A DNA stretch of 64,000 nt from Bradyrhizobium sp. U87765 SZCCT0048 (GTDB lineage: Bacteria; Pseudomonadota; Alphaproteobacteria; Rhizobiales; Xanthobacteraceae), in NCBI RefSeq assembly GCF_018131225.1, contig NZ_JAFCMM010000003.1, forward strand, positions 508,001-572,000, read 5' to 3'. Below, one piece after another: positions 26,667 to 36,002 of the stretch (its first letter is position 1; every line of letters starts with the position of its first letter). A program made the position numbers and the translations under genes. The notes under the pieces were generated by a model. That model was not told where the DNA came from. It saw only the letters and a program-made list of their open reading frames with translations, and made no database searches.

Positions 26667-28121
26667 TCAGAACGACCCGACCGCCCCACCGATCACGATC
26701 ACCGCGACCAGCGCGGCGATCGAGCTGACGATGCCGACCATGACGATATCCCTGTAACTGTCGCGATGGGTCAGCCCGCAGATCGCGAGCAGGCTGACGA
26801 CGGCGCCGTTGTGGGGAAGAATATCGAGCGTGCCGGAGCCGATCACCGCGACGCGGTGCATCAGGCCGGGATCGATGCCGCTGTGCGCGGCGATGTCCAT
26901 GTAGGTCTGTCCGAGCGCATCGAGCGCAATGGTGAGGCCGCCCGACGCCGAGCCCGTCAGCGCGGCCAGCAGGTTGGTCGCCACCGCCAGCGACACCAGC
27001 GGGCCGCCGCCAATGCCGAGCACAGCGTCGCGCACCACCGCGAAGGCTGGCAGCGCGGCGACGACGGCGCCGAAGCCGACGAGGCTCGCGACACTCAGCG
27101 CCGGCAGCACCGAGGCATTGGCGCCCGCATCCATCGTCCGCCGCAATTGCGGCAACCGCGCCCGGTTGCAGGCGATGACCGTGACGATGGCGGCCGCCAG
27201 CGCCACCACCACCGACCACACGCCGGCGACGGCGGCCAGCGACGTGCCGCCCCACTTGTCTTCGGCGAGATACGCCACGTCGAGCCGCGGCAGCACGGCC
27301 AGCGACATCGCGAGGTTGACGACGACGACCACGATCAACGGAAGCAGCGCGTTGAGCACGGGCACCGCCGCCTCGCTGTGATGGCCGTGGCGCATCTCAG
27401 CGGGATCGAACTCGCGCGCCGTGGAGGCCCGCTCGCGCACCAGTTCGTCATCCACGGCACTGGCGGCGGCCTCCGCCGGCGCGTCGCCATAGCCCGCGCC
27501 GGCACGGCGCGCTGCGTTCTCGGCGCGCCCCAGCCACCACAGCCCGACGCCGAGCATGATGATGGCGGCGATGATGCCGAGACCGGGCGCGGCGAACGGC
27601 GTGGTGCCGAAGAACGGCATGGGAATGGCGTTCTGGATCGACGGCGTGCCAGGCAGCGCCGACATGGTAAAGGTCGAGGTGCCGAGAATGACCGCGGCCG
27701 GCACCAGCCGGCGCGGGATGTCCGCCGCGCGAAACAGCGACTGCGCCATCGGCACGATGACGAAGAACGCGACGAACAGGCTGACGCCGCCATAAGTCAC
27801 CAGCGCGCCCGCGAGCACGACGGCGAGCATCACCCGCTTCTCGCCGAGGCGCTCGCTGATGAAGCCGGCGACGGCGGCGACCGCGCCGCTGTCGTCCATC
27901 AGTTTGCCGAACACCGCGCCGAGCAGGAAGATCGGGAAGAACTGCGCGAGGAAGCCGGCCGCGCTGACCATGAAGATCTGCGTCCAGCTGGCCAGCAGCG
28001 GCGCGCCGCCGAACGCGGCCGCGACCAGCGCGCACAACGGCGCCAGCAGCAGCACGCTCCAGCCGCGGAACGCGAGCCAGATCAAAAGGCCGAGCCCGAC
28101 CAGGATGCCGAGCAGCCCCAT
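26667..28121 (-). CDS. GntP family permease
   Basis: The 484-residue protein has about 12 hydrophobic segments and the GntP-type hallmarks: a short N-terminal LLGILVGLGLLIWLAFRGW, YGGVSLFVAFFVIVPM near 115, and GSASGGLTIALDALG near 390. Members import gluconate or related organic acids with protons, but the substrate cannot be told from sequence. The ATG at 28121 lies just after the patatin-like gene (3-bp gap), so the two form an operon. Confidence 0.9.
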   Translation of the reverse strand: MGLLGILVGLGLLIWLAFRGWSVLLLAPLCALVAAAFGGAPLLASWTQIFMVSAAGFLAQFFPIFLLGAVFGKLMDDSGAVAAVAGFISERLGEKRVMLAVVLAGALVTYGGVSLFVAFFVIVPMAQSLFRAADIPRRLVPAAVILGTSTFTMSALPGTPSIQNAIPMPFFGTTPFAAPGLGIIAAIIMLGVGLWWLGRAENAARRAGAGYGDAPAEAAASAVDDELVRERASTAREFDPAEMRHGHHSEAAVPVLNALLPLIVVVVVNLAMSLAVLPRLDVAYLAEDKWGGTSLAAVAGVWSVVVALAAAIVTVIACNRARLPQLRRTMDAGANASVLPALSVASLVGFGAVVAALPAFAVVRDAVLGIGGGPLVSLAVATNLLAALTGSASGGLTIALDALGQTYMDIAAHSGIDPGLMHRVAVIGSGTLDILPHNGAVVSLLAICGLTHRDSYRDIVMVGIVSSIAALVAVIVIGGAVGSF

Positions 28122-28124
28122 GCC

Positions 28125-29144
28125 TCAGCACTCCGCCAGCAGGATGTCGAGATCGGCCGTCGAACGCGCGCCGAGGTCGGCGCCGTGGGCGTCGATGAAG
28201 GCGCCGGCCGCGCGCCGCCCTTCGTCACGTAGCTTGGCGACGAACGCCCACTCGGCGTTGAGCTTCGACGAGGCGCCGAACGCCGCCAGCAGATCGCTCT
28301 TGATACGGTGCGTCTTCATCTGGGCCCAGCGCGCGCCCTCGCCCGTGCCGGGGTCGGCCACCTGGCGCAGCAGCGCGATCATCCGCAGTTCCTTGGCGAG
28401 CGCGGAGTTGAACGAGATCTCGTTGAGGCGGTTGAGGATCTCCGCGGCGCTGCGCGGCAGCTCGGCGCGCTCGGTGGGATTGATCTGCACGAACACGGTG
28501 TCCTGCGCATCGGTCTCGCGCACCAGCGGCGTGATGGTGGGGTTGCCGACATAGCCGCCATCCCAATACGGCTCGCCGTCGATCTCGATCGCCGGAAACA
28601 TCGTCGGCAGGCAGGCGGACGCCAGCAGCACGTCCGCGGTGATCTCGGCGTTGCGGAAGATGCGGCCGCGGCCGGTGCGCACCCGTGTCGCGGTGACGAA
28701 CAGCCTGATCGGCGCCCGCGCGAGGCGTCCGAAATCGATGCTGTCGGCGAGGATGTCGCGCAGCGGATTGAAGCCGAGCGGATTGAGATCATAGGGCGAC
28801 AGCACCCGCGACATCAGGTCGGTGAACAGGTAGGCCGGCGAGGTGTCGAGCGACCAGCGGCCGAGAATGCGGTCGAGTGGCGAGCGCTGCAGCGGGCTGA
28901 ACGCGGCGGCGCGCGATACGCTGCGCCAGTATTTGTCCAGTGCCGCGCGGGCGCCGTCGGCCCCGCCCGCGGCCCAACCGTCGACCAGCACTGCGGCGTT
29001 CATCGCTCCGGCGGATGTGCCGGAGATGCCGGCGATCTGGAACCAGGGCTCGTCGAGCAGCCGGTCGAGCACGCCCCAGGTGAAGGCGCCATGGGAGCCG
29101 CCGCCCTGGAGCGCCAGGTCGATGAGGACGGGGCTTCGATCCAT
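28125..29144 (-). CDS. patatin-like phospholipase
   Basis: The 339-residue protein (ATG 29144; upstream in-frame GTGs give a non-conserved leader) has the patatin oxyanion motif GGGSHGAF near the start. The nucleophile elbow is GTSAG (Ser near residue 40), and the catalytic Asp is in DGGYVGNP near 200, so the Ser-Asp dyad is intact. It should hydrolyse acyl esters of lipids, probably at the inner membrane. No signal peptide is present. It is co-transcribed with the downstream permease. Confidence 0.92.
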   Translation of the reverse strand: MDRSPVLIDLALQGGGSHGAFTWGVLDRLLDEPWFQIAGISGTSAGAMNAAVLVDGWAAGGADGARAALDKYWRSVSRAAAFSPLQRSPLDRILGRWSLDTSPAYLFTDLMSRVLSPYDLNPLGFNPLRDILADSIDFGRLARAPIRLFVTATRVRTGRGRIFRNAEITADVLLASACLPTMFPAIEIDGEPYWDGGYVGNPTITPLVRETDAQDTVFVQINPTERAELPRSAAEILNRLNEISFNSALAKELRMIALLRQVADPGTGEGARWAQMKTHRIKSDLLAAFGASSKLNAEWAFVAKLRDEGRRAAGAFIDAHGADLGARSTADLDILLAEC

Positions 29145-29318
29145 CGGCCGATCCGCGCCTTGCACTGCCACCACGGGTAGCTGCCCGACTATGTCCCAGG
29201 CCGCAGCCGGATGCGAGACAAAGTTGCAGGCAGGAGCGGCTGCAGGCGCGACGTGTCCATGGTCAGCGCGTAGAGCGATCCGATCGGCAATGGCGACAGG
29301 GCTTGCCCTATGCTCGTC

Positions 29319-29675
29319 CTATGCCTGGCTGGCGCCGACGCGCCGGGCACGCTCGCGGAACAGCACGACGTTGATGACCACGCCGACAATGAGGGACGGC
29401 GCGATCGCAATGACCATCGCCAGCGGCGACAACGGCTTGGGCGTGATCAGCTCGATGGCCATCGCGGTCATCAGCCACAGGGTTGCAAACGACACGGCGA
29501 AGTCGATGCGCGGGATCCGCCACCAGTACAGAATCGCGGCAATGACCGTCGCCGGCGCGGTGGCCGCGCCGATCATGACCATTGTCAGCTCCGCCGGTGT
29601 CGCGGCGTCGATCACCATGGCCGCCAGCAGCCACAGGCTGCCGAACATCGCGGCCACATCGACGGGATGCCTCAT
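29319..29675 (-). CDS. small four-helix membrane protein, unknown
   Basis: The ATG at 29675 follows a strong AGGAGGA. The 118 residues form about four hydrophobic helices arranged as an internal duplication: SLWLLAAMVIDAATP near the start and TLWLMTAMAIELITP in the second half. The duplicated pattern suggests a two-repeat membrane fold. No family is recognised. It ends 174 bp upstream of the patatin-like gene. Confidence 0.65.
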   Translation of the reverse strand: MRHPVDVAAMFGSLWLLAAMVIDAATPAELTMVMIGAATAPATVIAAILYWWRIPRIDFAVSFATLWLMTAMAIELITPKPLSPLAMVIAIAPSLIVGVVINVVLFRERARRVGASQA

Positions 29676-29744
29676 CGTATTCTCCTCCTGCGCCAATTTG
29701 GCGCAGGGGGTCTGGCCGGTCAAGCCCGACCGGTTCCACTGTCC

Positions 29745-30653
29745 TCAGTGCAGATAGCTCGACAGGCTGAGGCCCTGGATCTTGGCGATCGCCGAATAGG
29801 AGGCCTCGAGCTGGGCCTGGTAGCTCGAGAGCTGCGCGGTGACCGCGGCGACGTCGACGCCGGTCAGGTTGTCGCTGAGCGACCTGGCGTAGGTCTGGTA
29901 ATCCGACTGGGTCGCGCTCGCGGTCTGCATCGACGACGACGACAGGCCGAGCTGCGCCTGCACCGCCGACGTCGCGCTCACTGCGCTCACGGTCAGATTC
30001 AGCGCCGCGGTCAGGTTCGCCGTCGACAGCGGCGAGTTGTTGGCGACGAGATTGAGCGCGCGCAGCCCCTGCTCGAAGGCGGTGTTGTCGGCAGTCACGC
30101 CATAGGTCACGGTCTGCGTCTCCGAGACGCGGACGGACGCCGCCTCGTCATTGCCCTGATAATAGCTGGTGCTCGGGGTCGATGCCGATACCGGCGGATA
30201 GGCCGAGCTCGACACATTGACCGGCGGCGTCGTGGTGTTGGAGCCGCCGAACAGATATTCGCCGCCATACTGGGTGTTCAGCAGCGACCCCATTTCCGAC
30301 ATCAACTGCTGGGCGGTCTGGGTCACGGTGGTCGAATTGGTGTTGGCGGTGTTCGAGGCCGCCGTCAGAGTCGAGCGGAACTGGGTCAGCAGGTTGGAGA
30401 TCGAGGTCACCGCCGAATACATCACCTGCGTCCGGCTGTCGGCGGCCGCGGCCGCGGTGGAATAGGCTTCCGAGCGCGAAACCGAGATCTGCAGGTTGAT
30501 GACCTGCTTGGACGTGGCGCCGAGATCGCCGTAGTCCTGCGCGCTGACGCCCGAGGCCTCCTCGAGCTGATCGGTCGCCATCACGCTCTGCGTGCGCAGC
30601 GCGGAGTTGATCATCTGCTCGCTCAGCGGGAATGTCGCCACGCGCATCGTCAT
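29745..30653 (-). CDS. flgL: flagellar hook-filament junction protein FlgL
   Basis: The 302-residue protein has flagellin-type terminal helices: an N-terminal heptad region with SEQMINSALRTQSVMATDQLEEASG and a C-terminal helix with YQAQLEASYSAIAKIQGLSLSSYL. The middle is Ser/Thr-rich with EYLFGGSNT, a FlgL hallmark. It links hook to filament after FlgK and follows flgK by 12 bp. An ATG two codons further in is an equally good start. Confidence 0.93.
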   Translation of the reverse strand: MTMRVATFPLSEQMINSALRTQSVMATDQLEEASGVSAQDYGDLGATSKQVINLQISVSRSEAYSTAAAAADSRTQVMYSAVTSISNLLTQFRSTLTAASNTANTNSTTVTQTAQQLMSEMGSLLNTQYGGEYLFGGSNTTTPPVNVSSSAYPPVSASTPSTSYYQGNDEAASVRVSETQTVTYGVTADNTAFEQGLRALNLVANNSPLSTANLTAALNLTVSAVSATSAVQAQLGLSSSSMQTASATQSDYQTYARSLSDNLTGVDVAAVTAQLSSYQAQLEASYSAIAKIQGLSLSSYLH

Positions 30654-30665
30654 GTCACGCTACCC

Positions 30666-32456
30666 TCACGCCGCCGCCGCCTGCACCGAACTCATCAGCG
30701 CCGAGAACATCTGATTGATCACCTGCAACAGCTCGGCGGACGCCGTATACTGGTTCTGCAGGGTGCTCAACCGCGCCGTTTCCTGATCGAGATTGACGCC
30801 CGACTCCGACGACATCGACGACTTGAACGCCGACTGCATGCTCTGCTGGCTGGTATAATTGGACGACGCCTGCGACGCCTGGCTTGCGACGCTGGCGACG
30901 ATGTCGGCGGCATAGCTCGCAAACGAGGTGGTGGTGGCGCCAAGGCCGGCCACCGACGAGAACGACGTCGAACCGGTCAGCGCGCTGGAGAGATTGTTGG
31001 CGACCGTGGCCGACCCGGACGACAGCACCTGGCTGCCGACGCTCGGCGACGCCGACGAACTCAGCGTCGCCGTGGCGAGCAGCCCGGGATTGGCGGCGAT
31101 GTCGCTGCGCACCGCGAGATTGGACGCGCCGGTTCCGGTCAGCAGGTCGTTGAGACCGAAGTAGTCCGAAAGGCCCTCGCCGGCGCCGATCGAGCTCGTC
31201 ATTTCGTTGATGGCGACGCCGTCGCCGCTGGCCGCCGTGCTGAGCAAGAGATGGCCATTGCTGATCGATGCCGAGACACCCGATGTCGATGTCGTGCCGT
31301 TGATGGCGCTGACGAGATCGCCGACGGTCGGCGGCGATCCGGAGACCGTCGCGAGATTGAGGTCGTAGGAGGAGACGAGATTGCCGGCGCTGGTCGCGAC
31401 CGCGAGACGCACCGTGCCGGTGAGCGGCGACAGCGGCGTCGAGGCGCTGACGGTAGCGGTGCCGGTCAGCGTTGCCGGCGGCGGCACGGACGTGCCGGCG
31501 TTATGGACGGCGTTGACCGAACTCTGCAGCGAGGTCGCGAGCTGGTCGAGCTGCGCCTGTGCGCCCGGCAGCACGTTGTCGCGCAGGTTGATCAACGCGC
31601 CGATCGAGCCGGACTTGATCTGCGAGGTGATGTCCTGGCCGTTCAGCATGATGCCGCCGAAGCCGCTCGGCGGCGTCGTGCTGTAGGTCGTGCCCGCCGT
31701 GACCGAGGCGGCCGGCGTATAGCTCAGCGTGTGCGCGGCTGTGTCCACCAGCGCTTGCCCCGACGCCGTGTAGACCTGGAGGCTGCCGTTGGACGCGGTG
31801 AAGTAGCTGACGTCCATCTTGGACGCGACGTCCTGCAGCGCGGCGTTGCGCTGGTCGACGAGATTGGCGGTCGACTGTCCCGTCGCCTGGAGCTGGACGA
31901 TCTGGGTGTTCAGATTGGCGATGGTCTGCAGTTGCTGGTTGACGTCCTTCACGGCGGTGCCGATGTCCTGATCGGCATTGCCGCGCAGGGTCTGGATGCC
32001 GTTCGACGTCTGGTTGAGCTGCGAGGTCACCGTCTGCAGCGCCGCCACCACGGCAGCCTGCTGGGCCGCGCTGCCGGGATCGTTGGCAAGCGACGACAGC
32101 GCCGTTTCCAGCGACGCCAGCGAATTACCGAGCGAGGTGCCCGAGCTGTTGGCGCTGCCGGTGCTGCCGTAAAGCTGCTGCAACTGGTTGAGATAGGTAT
32201 TGAGGGTATTGGCGCCGCCGACTGTGGACGCCGCGCCGACCAGCGACTTCATCAGCAGCTTGTCCACGGTGCCGGTGATGCCGGTAATGGTCACGCCGGC
32301 GCCGACGCCGCCGGTCACGGTCGGCGCCTGGTTGGCGGTCTCCTCGGTATAGCCCGTGGTATCGGCGTTGGCGATGTTCGACGACGCCACCGTCATCTGC
32401 ACCTGGGTCGCCATCAGCGAGCTGTAGGCGATGTAACTGGCGCTGTTGATCGACAT
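30666..32456 (-). CDS. flgK: flagellar hook-associated protein FlgK
   Basis: The 596-residue protein starts with the rod/hook-family N-terminal motif (SSNIANADTTGYTEE), and the C-terminal helix ends in LLQVINQMFSALMSSVQ. Between are Ser/Thr-rich domains typical of FlgK. It forms the first hook-filament junction layer. It is secreted by the flagellar type III system without cleavage and lies directly before flgL in the operon. Confidence 0.95.
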   Translation of the reverse strand: MSINSASYIAYSSLMATQVQMTVASSNIANADTTGYTEETANQAPTVTGGVGAGVTITGITGTVDKLLMKSLVGAASTVGGANTLNTYLNQLQQLYGSTGSANSSGTSLGNSLASLETALSSLANDPGSAAQQAAVVAALQTVTSQLNQTSNGIQTLRGNADQDIGTAVKDVNQQLQTIANLNTQIVQLQATGQSTANLVDQRNAALQDVASKMDVSYFTASNGSLQVYTASGQALVDTAAHTLSYTPAASVTAGTTYSTTPPSGFGGIMLNGQDITSQIKSGSIGALINLRDNVLPGAQAQLDQLATSLQSSVNAVHNAGTSVPPPATLTGTATVSASTPLSPLTGTVRLAVATSAGNLVSSYDLNLATVSGSPPTVGDLVSAINGTTSTSGVSASISNGHLLLSTAASGDGVAINEMTSSIGAGEGLSDYFGLNDLLTGTGASNLAVRSDIAANPGLLATATLSSSASPSVGSQVLSSGSATVANNLSSALTGSTSFSSVAGLGATTTSFASYAADIVASVASQASQASSNYTSQQSMQSAFKSSMSSESGVNLDQETARLSTLQNQYTASAELLQVINQMFSALMSSVQAAAA

Positions 32457-32491
32457 CGCTCGACTCCCGACTTACAAGCCGATCGCGGCCC

Positions 32492-32950
32492 TCAGGCGCG
32501 AATGTTGGTTCCGATCGACGCCGCGCGGCTGCCGAGACGCCCCGACGCGGTGTAGGGATTGGCATCCGACACCTGCTCGCGGATCGCCGACATCACCGTC
32601 TCGATGCGGCGGCGGCTGGCCTCGATCGCGCCGCGCAGCTGCACGATATTTTCGTCCATCGCGTCCTTGAGGCAGGCGAGTCGTTCGGCGAAGCGAGCGC
32701 GCAATCGTTCGTCGCCGGTCTGCACGCTGATCTTCTTGGCGGAGATCTCCGCGACCCAGACCTCGAACGACTCGGCGAGTTCGGTCTTGCGCGCGATCTG
32801 CTTCGACCGCGACGCCGGCTGGCCCTGCGCGAGCCAGGCATTCTCCTCACCCACCACCGCGATCAACTCGTCGATCAGCGTGATCAGGTATTCGATGCGG
32901 ACGTTGGCGTCCTTGCCGATCATCGACGGCAGACTGAGCGCGCGGTTCAT
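32492..32950 (-). CDS. FlgN-like flagellar export chaperone
   Basis: The 152-residue helical protein (LITLIDELIAVVGEENAWLAQGQP, then long amphipathic helices) matches the layout of FlgN family chaperones, which hold FlgK and FlgL before export. The C-terminal TASGRLGS segment is a common feature of such small flagellar proteins. Its place immediately upstream of flgK and flgL supports the role. The symbol is left empty because similarity is positional and structural rather than by a unique motif. Confidence 0.75.
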   Translation of the reverse strand: MNRALSLPSMIGKDANVRIEYLITLIDELIAVVGEENAWLAQGQPASRSKQIARKTELAESFEVWVAEISAKKISVQTGDERLRARFAERLACLKDAMDENIVQLRGAIEASRRRIETVMSAIREQVSDANPYTASGRLGSRAASIGTNIRA

Positions 32951-32973
32951 GCTGTGGCCTCCTCAACGTTTGT

Positions 32974-33225
32974 CTAGCGCCGGATGAGCGCAGCGCACCT
33001 GTTGTACGCGGTGGCGGCGGTGACCCGGCGGGTCGATGCCTTCATTTCGTTCTCGACCGCCTGCAGGCCAGCCTGCAGCGCCTCGATCTCGGCGCGCAGC
33101 TCGGCGATGAGCACCAGCGCCAGCCGGCGGTCTTCCCTGTCGGGAGCGAAACGCCGGGCCCGCGCGACGCTCCGGCGCACTCGCCGAAACAACTGGTCGT
33201 CGTGTCGCGACGCCGGGCGGGCCAC
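32974..33225 (-). CDS. small coiled-coil protein in flagellar operon
   Basis: The 83-residue protein is Arg-rich, with one long heptad-like helix (LVLIAELRAEIEALQAGLQAVENEM). It sits 3 bp after flgE and 23 bp before the flgN-like gene in the same direction, so it belongs to the operon. No family is recognised; a chaperone or assembly role is a guess from location. Confidence 0.65.
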   Translation of the reverse strand: MARPASRHDDQLFRRVRRSVARARRFAPDREDRRLALVLIAELRAEIEALQAGLQAVENEMKASTRRVTAATAYNRCAALIRR

Positions 33226-33228
33226 GGC

Positions 33229-34518
33229 TTACCTCAGGCTCGAGATCAGGGTGTCGAACATCTTGTTGACCGCGGTGATGACCTGCGCCGAGGCCGAGTA
33301 GGCCTGCTGGGCCGACATCATCACGCTGAACTGGCCGTTGGTGTCCGTGGTGCTCGACTCCAGCTCGCTGCCATAGACCGTGCCCGCGCCGTTGGTGCCG
33401 GAGGCCTGCAGCGTCGCGTTGCCGGAGCCCACCGTCGACTCGTAGAGGCCGTTGCTCTGCGCGGCGAGCTGGTCCGGCGCCATGAACGTCGCGACCGGGA
33501 TCTTGTAGATCGGCACGGTCTGGCCGTTGGAGTAGGTCGCGTTGACCACGCCGTTGGAGCCGATCGATACGCTGCTGAGTTTGCCGAAGGCGAGACCGTT
33601 GGAATTGACGCCGGTGATGCTGATCGCCGGCGTGGTCTGCCCCGAAGCATACTGGGTCAGGCCATTGGTGCCGCCGGCGGTGCCGAGGTTGAGCGCGATG
33701 GAGCTGTTCGCCGCACCGGTGGTCCAGCTGCCGATGCCGAGCGTCACCGGGCTCGTCGTGCTCGGCGCGCTGCCGTTGATGGTCTTCAGCGAGCCGTCGC
33801 TGTTGAATACCACGGTAAGCGGCGAGCCGCTGCTGATGGTGCCGGTCTGCTGCGACGGATTGTTGGTCGCGGTCGGATTGCCGAACGACGCGGTCCAGGT
33901 ATCTGTGGCGGTCGCGCTCTTGGTCCAGGTCACCTGGATGGTGGAGGAGTTGCCGAGGGAATCATACACCGACATCGAGCTGGTGAAGCTGCCGCCCGCG
34001 GTCGCGTCCGCCGGCAGGTTGAGCGCCATGGTCGTCTCGGTGGTCGCCGCGCCGCTGACCGCGGCAATCTCCGTGTTGATCGGCTGCAGCGTGCCGCCGG
34101 CCGAGACATTGCCCGACGAGTCCGTCGGCCAGCCCATCAGGTAGCTGCCGTTGTTTTCGAGATAGCCGGCATTGTCGACAGTGAAGGCGCCGTTGCGGGT
34201 ATAGGATGTGGTGCCGCTGCCCGACGGGCTGCTGTTGACGACGAAGAAGCCCTGGCCCTGGATCGCGACGTTGGTCGCCGTGGTGGTGGTGGCGAGCAGG
34301 CCCTGCTGGGCAATGTTGGCGAAGCCGTATACGGAGACGCCGCCGGACGAATACTCCTTCGCGCTCGAGGAGTTGGTGACCATGTCCTCGAACATGCCGT
34401 TGGTCGTCTTGTAGCCCGTGGTCGAAGCATTGGCGAGGTTGTCGGACACCATCGCCAGCGCTTGGCTCTGGGAATTCAGGCCCGAGATCGCCGACGTCAT
34501 TGCACCGGTAAGACTCAT
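33229..34518 (-). CDS. flgE: flagellar hook protein FlgE
   Basis: The 429-residue protein begins with the rod/hook signature (SGLNSQSQALAMVSDNLANASTTGYKT). Internal hook domains follow (GQGFFVVNS, then a YDSLGN motif), with the C-terminal helix AQQAYSASAQVITAVNKMFDTLISSL. It polymerises into the hook. It lies 22 bp after flgD and is full length. Confidence 0.96.
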   Translation of the reverse strand: MSLTGAMTSAISGLNSQSQALAMVSDNLANASTTGYKTTNGMFEDMVTNSSSAKEYSSGGVSVYGFANIAQQGLLATTTTATNVAIQGQGFFVVNSSPSGSGTTSYTRNGAFTVDNAGYLENNGSYLMGWPTDSSGNVSAGGTLQPINTEIAAVSGAATTETTMALNLPADATAGGSFTSSMSVYDSLGNSSTIQVTWTKSATATDTWTASFGNPTATNNPSQQTGTISSGSPLTVVFNSDGSLKTINGSAPSTTSPVTLGIGSWTTGAANSSIALNLGTAGGTNGLTQYASGQTTPAISITGVNSNGLAFGKLSSVSIGSNGVVNATYSNGQTVPIYKIPVATFMAPDQLAAQSNGLYESTVGSGNATLQASGTNGAGTVYGSELESSTTDTNGQFSVMMSAQQAYSASAQVITAVNKMFDTLISSLR

Positions 34519-34540
34519 CTGCGTTACTCCACTCTTGCAC

Positions 34541-35209
34541 TCAGGACGTAACGCCGACGATGTTGTTCACGCTCACGGTCGAGCCGCCGATGTTGAGCAT
34601 CGTGGTGCCTGAGGAACTGTCGACGCTGGACACCTTGCCGGTGACGGTGGTGTAGCCGTAGACCGAGTTGCCGTTGTTGTCGGTCGCGGTAACGGTCAGC
34701 TTGTAGCTGCCGCTGGTGAGCTGCTTGCCGGAGCTGTCCTGGCCGTTCCAGGTGAACGAGTTCATGCCGGATGCGGTCGGCCCCGAGCCGGACCACACCA
34801 CGTTGCCCGACGAGTCCTGCACGGTGAGCGACACGCTTTTCGCCGCCGATGTCAGCGAGTAGCCGTACGTCGCAGTGCCATCCTGCAGTGACGTGGTGTC
34901 ACCCTTGGCGATGACGTCGTGGCCGATATAGTTGACCGAGTTCATCGTCAGCAGGCTGTTCAGCGATGTCAGCATCGAGCCGAGCTGGCTGTCGAGCTGC
35001 TGTGTCGCGTCGAAGGTCGCGTACTGGCTCATCTGGTTGATGAAGTCGGTGGTGCTCGTCGGATCAAGCGGATCCTGGTTCTGCAGCTCGCCGACCAGCA
35101 GCGACAGGAAGCTGCTGGTGGTCATGCCGCTGGATGCGTTCGCGACGCTGGCGGCTGTGGCAGTGGACGAGGTGGTCGGCACCGTCGCGGCGGTGGACGA
35201 GACGCTCAT
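34541..35209 (-). CDS. flgD: flagellar hook assembly scaffolding protein FlgD
   Basis: The 222-residue protein has an N-terminal disordered Ser/Thr/Ala stretch. FLSLLVGELQNQDPLDPTSTTDFINQMSQ follows, the FlgD hallmark with Q-DP. A C-terminal FlgD Ig-like region contains SFTWNGQDSSGKQLTSG. It caps the growing hook. It is the first gene of the flgDE-flgKL run, about 140 bp downstream of a putative terminator. Confidence 0.96.
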   Translation of the reverse strand: MSVSSTAATVPTTSSTATAASVANASSGMTTSSFLSLLVGELQNQDPLDPTSTTDFINQMSQYATFDATQQLDSQLGSMLTSLNSLLTMNSVNYIGHDVIAKGDTTSLQDGTATYGYSLTSAAKSVSLTVQDSSGNVVWSGSGPTASGMNSFTWNGQDSSGKQLTSGSYKLTVTATDNNGNSVYGYTTVTGKVSSVDSSSGTTMLNIGGSTVSVNNIVGVTS

Positions 35210-35350
35210 GGGAAACTCCGGCCGTATGGTCCCGCAGACGGCGCCGCCATGGCAAAGGCGCGAGGGACTGAAATCCGTTCAGGGATGAAACGGACGAGGC
35301 CGGAAAATCAGGCTGTGTTTTTGCGCCATCCGGCGCGACTCGAAAAATGC

Positions 35351-35372
35351 AAAAAACCCGCGCCAAACGGGC
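35351..35372 (-). terminator. putative intrinsic terminator
   Basis: On the minus strand the sequence reads GCCCG-TTTGGCG-CGGGT followed by a run of T, a short GC stem with a U-tract. It lies after the periplasmic sensor gene and before flgD, and would separate the sensor transcript from the flgD operon. The stem is short, so termination may be partial. Confidence 0.55.
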
Positions 35373-35485
35373 ATTTCTTGAACACACGGGGTAGGAAAAA
35401 ATGGCCTATCGGAGCGGCAAGATTTGCCGCCGCGCAGCCGCTCGCGCGCGCGCGCGAACCGACCGCGGAACGTGCGTCGACAACC

Positions 35486-35977
35486 TCAGCGGGGACGATC
35501 GGGACGGTCGAAGAACGCGCCGTGCCCGTGCTGGCGGATCGCCGCCAGCTGATGGCGATCATCAGGCGACAGCAGCGCAATGGCGCGCGCGATTTCCTGG
35601 TCCGCGAGCACGCGGTCGCGCTCGCGTGCCACACGGGAGTCCTGCAGCGCGCGCACATAGGCGTCGGCGTCGAACGGCTCGGCCTGCAGCAGGGACATCT
35701 GACGATCGCGCAGGGCGCGTCCCTCCCTGGCGTGCGTCTCGAAACGACGGCGGATGGCGTCGAATGCGGTCTGCATGACCTTGGCGCCGTCGGAACTGAG
35801 CCGCTCGTGAATCTGATCGTTGAAATGATCGGGCGGTGGCGGCGGCGGCCGCAGCGAACGGCCCCCGAGCAGCCAGCCAGCCAGAAACAGATTGGCGCCG
35901 AGCGACACCAGCAGCACGATCGGCAGCCAGCTCGATCGTTGCCAGCGGCCAGCGGGTATCTCCGGCTCCAGCGCCAT
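35486..35977 (-). CDS. periplasmic heavy-metal-sensor-like protein
   Basis: The ATG at 35977 gives 163 residues: a short cytosolic start, one N-terminal membrane helix (SSWLPIVLLVSLGANLFLAGWLLGG), a poly-Pro linker, then a helical periplasmic domain (HFNDQIHERL, RRRFETHAREGRALRDRQ, a second hairpin with LLSPDDRHQLAAI). This matches the CnrX/CpxP-like sensor fold. A TTG five codons upstream is an alternative start. It follows the anti-sigma-like gene by 25 bp. Such sensors work with an anti-sigma factor and an ECF sigma factor to pass envelope or metal signals inward. Confidence 0.82.
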   Translation of the reverse strand: MALEPEIPAGRWQRSSWLPIVLLVSLGANLFLAGWLLGGRSLRPPPPPPDHFNDQIHERLSSDGAKVMQTAFDAIRRRFETHAREGRALRDRQMSLLQAEPFDADAYVRALQDSRVARERDRVLADQEIARAIALLSPDDRHQLAAIRQHGHGAFFDRPDRPR

Positions 35978-36002
35978 CAGGTCAGACCGCAAGTCATGTC
36001 AA

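Noticed and set aside
29310..32555. A 1081-codon open frame on the plus strand opposite flgL and flgK
   Set aside because: It is Arg/His-rich without any domain and lies antisense to genes with clear flagellar motifs. High-GC sequence commonly gives such shadow frames.
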